A stretch of DNA of 64,000 bases from positions 1,178,001-1,242,000 of the forward strand of contig CAWDMW010000002.1 of assembly GCA_963803575.1 (NCBI GenBank), read 5' to 3'. The notes beneath the pieces are model-generated. The model did no database searches. It saw nothing but the letters and a program-made list of their open reading frames with translations, and was not told the DNA's origin. The stretch is from CAWDMW01 sp963803575 (GTDB lineage Bacteria > Pseudomonadota > Alphaproteobacteria > Rickettsiales > UBA998). Positions 58,086 through 64,000 of the stretch are shown piece after piece. Made by a program: the position numbers and the translations under genes. Positions within the stretch are counted from its first letter, which is position 1, and each line of letters starts with the position of its first letter.

Positions 58086-59230
58086 TGTTCGCCCTCCGTG
58101 ATCAATTCCATGCCCGTGATGCGGGCGTCATGCGCCGTTGCCTCTGCCCACCAGCGATTTAGGTCAGCGAGATAATGTTTGGTGAGCCATTCCTTGGAAA
58201 AACGCGACGTGCAGGAAAGCGTCACCATTGCCCCGTCCGGGTGCGGTGTTTTGGCAGTGATGGTGGTATTGCCCAGCCAACTACGGCAGGTCTGCTTAGT
58301 GTGTTTTTGCTCAAAGGCCAACAGCACCTGATCCCATGCGGATTGCAATTCTGGCACATTGCAGGCGGGTGGTTTGGAGGGATGCTTGCCACCGGAGAAC
58401 CCACCCTCAAGAATTTTCGCTACATGCTCGCTGGATTGCACCGCCCATGTGAGATCAATCGTCCAGCCTTTGCCCTCTAGCTTGCCGAGACAAAAATCTG
58501 AATTGCTGATGACTTCGCAGTAATAACGCCATGCTCGCATGTCCTGCTGGAAGTCTTCCAGCCAGCGCTGCGCGATCAGCGGTTTGCGTTTAGGAGTGAG
58601 GATTGCCTTGTGCTCTCTGGTGAGCTTGCTCTGCACTTCTGCATTCCAGATGTCGAGCATCTCTGCAAAAATCTTAATCTGCGCTTTTCCACCGATCTGC
58701 TGTTTTTCTCTCTCAGACTCTCTCTTTTCTTCTCTCTTTCTTCTTTTTTTATCTGAAGTTTTTCTGTTCTCTGTATCTGACTCTGTAGTCTGTACTCTGC
58801 TATCTGTATCTGGTGCCGATTTGTCGTTTTTCTGTGTTTTCGCGTTACCGTTCGTGACGCCGCGTGACGGTGCGTTATTTTCTGTGTCGGATTGTTTCTT
58901 GCCCTCACGATATTTCTTCGCACGCTCGGCATCAGTGGCATATTGGCGCTTGTCCCAGCCCACCAGCCGATGATCCTCATTGATCATTCCCTTTTCGTAG
59001 AAGGTGCGCAGGATGGATTCGACAATGTTCTGATCAATTTCCTGCACCACCGCGATCTGCTCGGAATCTACTTCCACTGTGCCGCGTGTTTTGTGGCGCG
59101 ATGCTGCGTCCAACACGCACAGCCATACCGTGACAACATGCGTCATCAGCTGGCCGCTACGATTGGCAATCACCTTGAGTTTAGCGTCCTCTGGCATACC
59201 GTGATAAACCCTGTACCATTCGATTGACAT
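58067..59230 (-). CDS. Phage replication protein with DnaA-N-like domain
   Basis: A 387-residue protein. The N-terminal region (about 1-105) is a winged-helix replication-initiation type domain (SIEWYRVYHGMPEDAKLKVI). A long charged linker (about 105-185) rich in Lys, Glu, Ser and Thr follows; the C-terminal region (about 295-370) resembles the DnaA N-terminal domain, with WLGNTTITAKTPHPDG and FSKEWLTKHYL. Such proteins recruit the host helicase to the phage origin. No separate helicase-loader gene is visible. The gene follows the small 70-residue gene by 8 bp. Confidence 0.72.
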   Translation of the reverse strand: MSIEWYRVYHGMPEDAKLKVIANRSGQLMTHVVTVWLCVLDAASRHKTRGTVEVDSEQIAVVQEIDQNIVESILRTFYEKGMINEDHRLVGWDKRQYATDAERAKKYREGKKQSDTENNAPSRGVTNGNAKTQKNDKSAPDTDSRVQTTESDTENRKTSDKKRRKREEKRESEREKQQIGGKAQIKIFAEMLDIWNAEVQSKLTREHKAILTPKRKPLIAQRWLEDFQQDMRAWRYYCEVISNSDFCLGKLEGKGWTIDLTWAVQSSEHVAKILEGGFSGGKHPSKPPACNVPELQSAWDQVLLAFEQKHTKQTCRSWLGNTTITAKTPHPDGAMVTLSCTSRFSKEWLTKHYLADLNRWWAEATAHDARITGMELITEGEQCKNGQ

Positions 59231-59238
59231 GAGCGACC

Positions 59239-59451
59239 CTATGCGCGGCTGGCATCTTCATTGCCCTGCGCCTGTGTTTTTTCGTTGATAATGGTGGTGA
59301 GTGCGCGGATCGCCAGTAGCGACTTTTGCTGCTCGTGGCTGGCCTGTTTTCTGAGCGCAATTAGCTCTTCCAAATCCATGCGCCGCATGGTCTGTTCCGT
59401 CAGATGACAGATTTCATCAAAAGCTGAAATGGGTGTGTGTGAATCGTTCAT
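59239..59451 (-). CDS. Small early phage protein
   Basis: A 70-residue helical protein (FDEICHLTEQTMRRMDLEEL, then IALRKQASHEQQKSLLAIRA). The start at 59451 is supported by AGGAGG 5 bp upstream; ten more codons are open before it. No family recognised. It opens the early leftward operon with the replication gene. Confidence 0.6.
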   Translation of the reverse strand: MNDSHTPISAFDEICHLTEQTMRRMDLEELIALRKQASHEQQKSLLAIRALTTIINEKTQAQGNEDASRA

Positions 59452-59553
59452 GGTTGCCTCCTGTTCGGACAGAAGGTGCATGACAAAGGGGTGGGCTGTT
59501 CGCGCACGCTCGCTTAGGTGTCGTATAGGGCTGAGGTGGAGCTTAGATAGGGC

Positions 59554-60081
59554 TTACGATGCCGGATGAATAATAAACGTCACCACCCCTAGCACATTCA
59601 GTTCTTCGCCTGCTTTAATCAGGCGCGGTTCGTAATCCGGGTTTTCCGGTACCAGCATGATGTCACTATTTTGCCGGTAAAGGCGTTTGACAGTTAGCTC
59701 CCCATTGAGAGAGGCAATCACGATGTCTTTATGCTCCGGGTGTTTGCCGGTATCTACCACCAGCACATCATCCTCGCGGATGCCAGCATCAATCATGGAG
59801 TTGCCAGTCACGCGCACTAGATAAGTGCAATCAGGGTCTTTGATGATCAGCTCATTCACATCAATCGTATCTTCGAGATGATCTTCCAGCGGCGTGGGAT
59901 TTCCTGCCGGAATTTTCGAGGCATAAAGCGGCACTTTATAGCCACGGTTTTTCACATATTGGCACACATCACCCAACATGCTGAGTGGTATGCGCACAGG
60001 TTTGGTTGCTTCACCAAATTTCCCTTGGCCTTTCGGCCTGCCTGCGCCCTTGCGTTTCCCGCCGTGCGTGTCCTGTTTCAA
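59554..60081 (-). CDS. UmuD-like S24 peptidase
   Basis: A 175-residue protein. A basic, AT-hook-like N-terminus (GGKRKGAGRPKG) is followed by a cleavage-site region (SKIPAGNPTP, about residues 54-63) and the S24 domain with Ser in VTGNSMIDAG and Lys in LTVKRLYR. It lacks the helix-turn-helix of LexA/CI repressors, so it resembles UmuD. No umuC follows. It may regulate the SOS response or lysogeny through RecA-stimulated self-cleavage. It is divergent from the gene at 60193. Confidence 0.82.
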   Translation of the reverse strand: MKQDTHGGKRKGAGRPKGQGKFGEATKPVRIPLSMLGDVCQYVKNRGYKVPLYASKIPAGNPTPLEDHLEDTIDVNELIIKDPDCTYLVRVTGNSMIDAGIREDDVLVVDTGKHPEHKDIVIASLNGELTVKRLYRQNSDIMLVPENPDYEPRLIKAGEELNVLGVVTFIIHPAS

Positions 60082-60192
60082 AGTAATACCCTAAAGTGGT
60101 TTCAATGCTGTTGACGCTTCATAACAAAATACTGTACATATTTCAAGAGGCATAAGAAAGACCTAATTATAAAGCAATATCGGGAGGCTGGC

Positions 60193-60945
60193 ATGCCCTT
60201 TCCTGAACGGGAGTATTACACATTAGCGCAAGCAGCAGGACGTTGGACGGTCACTTTAGAGGAAGTGCAGCATGCAATCGTTGCGGGCAAACTCCATGCC
60301 TCGGTTTGGCTATCCCCCACTTACGCCTATACGATCACCGAACACAGCCCCGATAACGCCACGCGATTGCCCGCGCAGCAGCTGGAAGGATATGTGCGTG
60401 TCGCTCCAGAATCCTGCCGTATCATCTTTTCCAGAGGTTCCGTCATGCGGCGAAAATTCCTCACTCGTCAGCCAGAATCACATTACTTGATTGTCGAGTA
60501 TCTGGATAAAGTGGAGATGCGTAACGAAGATTTGGTGATCCTAAACGATGACATACGTCACTTCGAGCGCGAGCATAATCTTGCCGCCAGCAAGCCATGC
60601 AAGGTGATTAGTGTACACAAAATAAAGCGCGATGCTCCACCGCAGGCGCAGTCCATGTTCAACCAGCAAAATGACTATCGCCTTGTGCGACTTAATGGCC
60701 ATCAGTTTACCTTCGGCGAAATACAAGCTGCTATCGTTCGCCAGTTACATGAGGCAAGCACATCTGAAAACCAATGGATTCACGGCAAAACACTGCCAGC
60801 CAACGCTGGTTCATCCAGCATGATCATGCGCGACGCTTTCCGCCATCAGGCGCACTGGAAGGAGCTGATCCACTCTAACGGACGCGGCTACTATCGCCTG
60901 AGTCCTATATGCAGCCCTATGCCAGCCCTATCTGAGTCCAACTAA
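60193..60945 (+). CDS. Unrecognised early phage protein
   Basis: A 250-residue protein. The N-terminus (YYTLAQAAGRWTVTLEEVQH) looks like an excisionase/MerR-type helix-turn-helix; the C-terminal part (about 170-240, FTFGEIQAAIVRQLHEA, then WIHGKTL) looks like a second DNA-binding-like module. Function unknown; a regulator or excisionase-related role is possible. GGGAGG lies 6 bp before the ATG. Its stop overlaps the hsdR stop on the other strand by 4 bp, and it is the last gene that I place in the prophage. Confidence 0.6.
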   Translation: MPFPEREYYTLAQAAGRWTVTLEEVQHAIVAGKLHASVWLSPTYAYTITEHSPDNATRLPAQQLEGYVRVAPESCRIIFSRGSVMRRKFLTRQPESHYLIVEYLDKVEMRNEDLVILNDDIRHFEREHNLAASKPCKVISVHKIKRDAPPQAQSMFNQQNDYRLVRLNGHQFTFGEIQAAIVRQLHEASTSENQWIHGKTLPANAGSSSMIMRDAFRHQAHWKELIHSNGRGYYRLSPICSPMPALSESN

Positions 60946-63797
60946 GCGATGCCATCAATAAAAGTTTCTACAAAATCTCTGATCTTAATGATGATCCGTT
61001 CAGAGATAGAACTTCTTTCTTTCAAAGCAGGTCTTACCTTCATAATGCCAATTACATCATCCCGCAGTGGCGGTTTTTCAGTAAATAGATAGCTGCCGAT
61101 TACTTTTTCTAATCCTTCTTGGTCAAGCCCTTCCTCAACGCTCATGGCTGAGATTGCTTTCTGCTTCTCAGCATCCCAGTAGGTATCAAATTCTTCGCTG
61201 ACTTCTGCACCAGCTGGAATATTGGGGAAGTGTTGAGATATAAAGCGCTCAATCAGTTCTTTTTTACTACGCAGCTGAGTTTCCGTATCCAAAATATCCA
61301 TGATATTTTTTCGTTGCCGCACACGGTCTGATGGCTTGGAATTAGCCATATTTTGCAACAAACTGATGATATATGCTACATTGATTTTATCACGACTGAT
61401 CAGTTCAACCTCAAAATCAATATCATCCAAAATTGATACTTTTTCTCTTTCGCGATCTGTTCTTACTTTGTCATATAGATCGAGGTATTTGCTTCTAAAG
61501 TCAGCGAAGATTTGTTCATCCATTGATAGGTCATCAAAGCTAAACTCAGTGAAGCAATCCAGAACGTTCTTAATGCGGATAATTTCACGAAAAGCTTGAA
61601 TAAACTTAGCCTCATCTTCCTCAGTCTCCAGCGAATCAACGCTATCAACGTCCGGCGCAATAGCAAAAAGAGCAGCAACAGCGGTCTCAAACTTTTTGAT
61701 ATAATCTTCGTAGGGCGCAAGAATAATATCTTCTTGCGCATTTTTGTTAGCAAAAAGCTCGATAGCCTTGTCTGTTGCTGGTTTCAGATTCCTAAAGCAT
61801 ACTACGTTGCCTTGGGATTTTTTTTGTCCCATAATACGGTTGGTACGAGAATAGGCTTGTAATAGCCCATGATATTTCAAGTTTTTATCGACATAGACCG
61901 TATTCAGGCTCTTGCTGTCAAATCCAGTTAAAAACATGTTTACGACCAACAAAATGTCGATCTGACGGCTCTTCACTCTTTTTCCTATGTCTTTGTAATA
62001 GCCATAAAATAGCTTGCTGTCTTTTGTAGAGTAATTAGTGCCAAACATTATATTGTAATCGGCAATATACTGATCCAGTTTTTCGCGACTATGTTTGTTA
62101 ACAGGTGCGCCTTCATCTGGCATATCATCACCAGCCCCCATACCGTCGGCATCAGCATCCTCTTCATTGGCCTGATAAGAAAAGATTGTGCCGATTTTTA
62201 AGTTATGTTCCCCAGCCTCTTTCTTTTTCTGAAAAAGGTCATAATATTTCGTTAGTGTGGCCACATTGGAAACACAGAAGATAGCTGTAAACTCACGAGA
62301 GTGTGTTTTACGGCCATGATTATTGATAATATAATCGACAATCTTCTCAAGCCGTTCTGGTGCTTCCATAACTTCGGCTGTATCAATCGCTTCCACATCA
62401 ATATCAACAACATCATCTTTGCGCTTAAAAGTGCGGATATATTCCACCGAAAACTTCAATACATTCTCATCGCGAATAGCATCCGTAATGACGTATTTAT
62501 GTAAACACTGCCCGAACAAGTCTTTGGTGGTGCGCTTTCCCAGCGCATTCTTGGAAGCATTATCGACAAAAATAGGTGTGCCTGTAAAACCGAACATCTG
62601 CACATTATTGAAGTATTCCGTGATTCGCTTGTGTGTTTCTCCGAATTGGCTCCGGTGGCACTCATCGAAGATAAACACCATTTTCTTTTCTTTGAGTGAA
62701 TCCATTTTTACGAGGTGCTGATCACGGCTAATCGCGGTGTTGAGTTTCTGCAGAGTAGTCACAATCAGAGGAGTATCATCAGCGAATTGTTTAACCAGCA
62801 TCCCCGTATTATTAGTGGCATCAACACTGCCTTCGCTAAAACTGTTAAATTCTTTAATGGTTTGAAAATCGAGGTCTTTACGATCCACGACAAAAACCAC
62901 TTTATGAACATTTGGATGCTGCGTTAGTACCTGCGCCGTTTTGAATGAAGTCAGAGTTTTGCCTGATCCCGTAGTGTGCCAGATGTAGCCATTTTTGCCC
63001 GTAGTCAGCACCTGCGCGACAATGCCCTCAACTGCATAATACTGATATGGCCGAAGCGCCATCAACGCTTGATCACTCTCATTCAACACAACATATTTTG
63101 TGATTATTTTGGAAAGCTGGCACTTTTCTAAAAAAACCTTAGTAAAGTCGCTTAGCTGGCTAATTCGCTTATTCTCTTTATCCGCCCAGAAAAAAGTCTG
63201 CTTAAAATCGCGTTTGTTTACTGGGTTATTGGCATAATATTTCGTATTCACACCATTACTGATGACAAACAACTGAATATAGCCGAACAAACCATAGCCT
63301 GCGCTGAAAGAGTGGCGATGATAACGGTTGGTTTGATTGAATGCCTCTTTCATCTCCAAGCCGCGACGCTTTAACTCAATCTGGCAAAGCGGCATGCCAT
63401 TGATAAGCAGGGTTACGTCATAGCGGTTGGTGTAGGTGCCAGTCATGGTTACTTGATGCGTTACCTGATATTGGTTTTTGCACCAATGCACCTGATTGAT
63501 CAGCTCAATATAGCCAACATTGCCGTCATCCCGCGTGAAATCCACTTTATCGCGCAGAATTTTAGCTTTCTCAAAGATATTGCCACGCGCCAGCTTGTTC
63601 AGCACTTGCTTGAATTCATAATCAGAAAGCAGCGTTTTGTTATGAATCTCCAGCTGCTTCTTCAGGTTTAGCAAAAGCGCCGCTTCGTCAGGGATGACCA
63701 CGTTTTCCCAGCCAAGCGTTTCAAGCTGAGCGATTAAAGTATTTTCAAGCTGAGCGATTAAAGTATTTTCAAGCTGTAGTTCGGTTTGTGTGGTCAT
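60942..63797 (-). CDS. hsdR: Type I restriction enzyme R subunit
   Basis: A 951-residue motor-nuclease subunit. The N-terminal nuclease domain (about 40-200) has the Glu-x-Lys motif in CQIELKRRG; the helicase domains contain Walker A HTTGSGKT (near 280), FDECHRSQFG (Walker B/motif II) and a later YSRTNRIMGQKK (motif VI). It moves DNA through the complex and cuts non-methylated DNA. The first residues include an exact 8-residue tandem repeat encoded by a 24-bp DNA repeat. HsdM and HsdS must lie beyond the right edge. It converges on the last prophage gene. Confidence 0.93.
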   Translation of the reverse strand: MTTQTELQLENTLIAQLENTLIAQLETLGWENVVIPDEAALLLNLKKQLEIHNKTLLSDYEFKQVLNKLARGNIFEKAKILRDKVDFTRDDGNVGYIELINQVHWCKNQYQVTHQVTMTGTYTNRYDVTLLINGMPLCQIELKRRGLEMKEAFNQTNRYHRHSFSAGYGLFGYIQLFVISNGVNTKYYANNPVNKRDFKQTFFWADKENKRISQLSDFTKVFLEKCQLSKIITKYVVLNESDQALMALRPYQYYAVEGIVAQVLTTGKNGYIWHTTGSGKTLTSFKTAQVLTQHPNVHKVVFVVDRKDLDFQTIKEFNSFSEGSVDATNNTGMLVKQFADDTPLIVTTLQKLNTAISRDQHLVKMDSLKEKKMVFIFDECHRSQFGETHKRITEYFNNVQMFGFTGTPIFVDNASKNALGKRTTKDLFGQCLHKYVITDAIRDENVLKFSVEYIRTFKRKDDVVDIDVEAIDTAEVMEAPERLEKIVDYIINNHGRKTHSREFTAIFCVSNVATLTKYYDLFQKKKEAGEHNLKIGTIFSYQANEEDADADGMGAGDDMPDEGAPVNKHSREKLDQYIADYNIMFGTNYSTKDSKLFYGYYKDIGKRVKSRQIDILLVVNMFLTGFDSKSLNTVYVDKNLKYHGLLQAYSRTNRIMGQKKSQGNVVCFRNLKPATDKAIELFANKNAQEDIILAPYEDYIKKFETAVAALFAIAPDVDSVDSLETEEDEAKFIQAFREIIRIKNVLDCFTEFSFDDLSMDEQIFADFRSKYLDLYDKVRTDREREKVSILDDIDFEVELISRDKINVAYIISLLQNMANSKPSDRVRQRKNIMDILDTETQLRSKKELIERFISQHFPNIPAGAEVSEEFDTYWDAEKQKAISAMSVEEGLDQEGLEKVIGSYLFTEKPPLRDDVIGIMKVRPALKERSSISERIIIKIRDFVETFIDGIA
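63720..63776 (-). repeat. 24-bp tandem repeat at the hsdR 5' end
   Basis: Two exact 24-bp units (63720-63743, 63744-63767) and a 9-bp partial third encode ENTLIAQL twice near the HsdR N-terminus. The unit is a multiple of three, so copy-number changes would alter length without a frameshift. Confidence 0.85.
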
Positions 63798-63991
63798 GCG
63801 TTTTCTTCTTCTTTTCTGAGGTAATAATCTTCTAGCTCTTCCTGATAGGTTTCTCGTTCCTGATCATATAACGCACGGCTATAAAGCACTTTCCCTGACA
63901 ACGGATTGAGGTCATCTAACTCTGCATTAAATTCGGGATGATCTTCATAATAGATCACACTCTGTTTTAATTGGTTTAGCTTTCTAAGCAT
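63794..63991 (-). CDS. Small gene upstream of hsdR in the type I R-M operon (possibly partial)
   Basis: A 65-residue, acidic, helical protein (HPEFNAELDDLNPLSGKVLY, then a C-terminus rich in Glu, Tyr and Lys). It overlaps the hsdR start by 4 bp, so it is translationally coupled. I do not recognise a family. The frame stays open to the window edge, so the real start could lie outside. Small accessory genes between hsdS and hsdR are common. Confidence 0.55.
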   Translation of the reverse strand: MLRKLNQLKQSVIYYEDHPEFNAELDDLNPLSGKVLYSRALYDQERETYQEELEDYYLRKEEENA

Positions 63992-64000
63992 GTATGTGGC

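Larger units (their letters stand above)
29327..60945. mobile_element. Prophage with lambda-like head and GTA-like tail tip, about 31.6 kb
   Basis: Continuous phage genes: lysis (29327-30219), fibre and tail tip (30216-39511), tape measure, chaperones and tail tube (41193-43993), head and packaging (44085-52210), methyltransferases, serine recombinase (55645-57249) and early genes (57693-60945). All structural genes appear intact. Late genes run leftward; CBASS (39585-41182) and an unknown gene (33024-33797) are inserted on the opposite strand. I see no convincing direct repeats at the ends. The right limit is set where the type I restriction gene begins. Confidence 0.85.

Noticed and set aside
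58539..58973. A 144-codon plus-strand frame antisense to the replication gene
   Set aside because: The Ser/Leu/Phe-rich product is the complement of the Lys/Glu/Ser linker of the real gene.
60111..60140. TTGACG with a CTGTACAT stretch considered as a LexA-controlled promoter for the UmuD-like gene
   Set aside because: The dyad is incomplete (CTGT without a matching ACAG), the -10 spacing is poor, and it points away from the UmuD-like gene.

Overview
The window looks like the chromosome of an alphaproteobacterium of moderate to low GC content. The evidence is the short phosphatidylserine decarboxylase paired with PssA, gene-transfer-agent-type tail-tip proteins in the prophage, and DUF6362/DUF3489 phage genes; I infer the class but cannot name a genus. 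Three blocks are visible: an envelope-stress and metal-efflux island (1-14494) followed by two phospholipid genes, a copper/divalent-cation resistance island (16046-29335), and a near-complete siphovirus-type prophage (about 29327-60945). The end of a type I restriction locus follows (60942-63991).

Left island. A LysR regulator is followed by a CTP-dependent lipid kinase-like protein, an LtaS/MdoB-type sulfatase-fold transferase and a PAP2 phosphatase, a set that fits headgroup transfer with lipid recycling. Next come a TolC/adaptor/RND metal-efflux operon, a COG4705 membrane protein, a PepSY protein and an OmpR-family two-component system. Five direct-repeat boxes with an 11-bp period (half-sites like CTTAAG and TCTCAG) stand before five of these transcription units and look like PmrA-type operators, so the island probably forms one regulon. 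Two key genes are broken. The RND permease carries a 5-bp tandem duplication that frameshifts it, and the sensor kinase is split in its ATP-binding G1 box by an 828-bp IS5-family element with a TA target duplication. PssA and Psd follow on the minus strand.

Copper/cation island. A small Cys/His-rich leader protein, a barrel protein, an HMA metallochaperone with MDHSK repeats, a MerT-like protein, DUF2231, a glutaredoxin-MauE fusion, the multicopper oxidase CopA, CopB and a second leader protein are followed by an intact CzcCBA-type pump (TolC, lipoprotein, His-rich adaptor, RND), a CDF-like protein and DUF3147. MDHSK motifs recur in the metallochaperone, CopA and CopB.

Prophage. The late genes run leftward: terminase, cytosine methyltransferase, gpW-like protein, lambda-type portal, protease-capsid fusion, DUF2190, head-tail proteins, tail tube, G/GT chaperones with a canonical GGGAAAC slippery site, tape measure, GTA-like tail tip, fibre/hydrolase proteins, holin and lysozyme. 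Two insertions on the opposite strand interrupt the tail module. One is a compact two-gene CBASS anti-phage system (CD-NTase plus a Cap15-like two-TM beta-barrel effector, 39585-41182). The other is an unrecognised single gene (33024-33797). Early genes (a DnaA-N-like replication protein, DUF6362, a UmuD-like peptidase), a ParB-methyltransferase fusion, a displaced minor tail protein and a large serine recombinase lie on the right. The prophage ends are not resolved by visible att repeats.

Right edge. An HsdR subunit with a 24-bp in-frame tandem repeat at its N-terminus and a small upstream gene belong to a type I restriction-modification operon that continues beyond the window.
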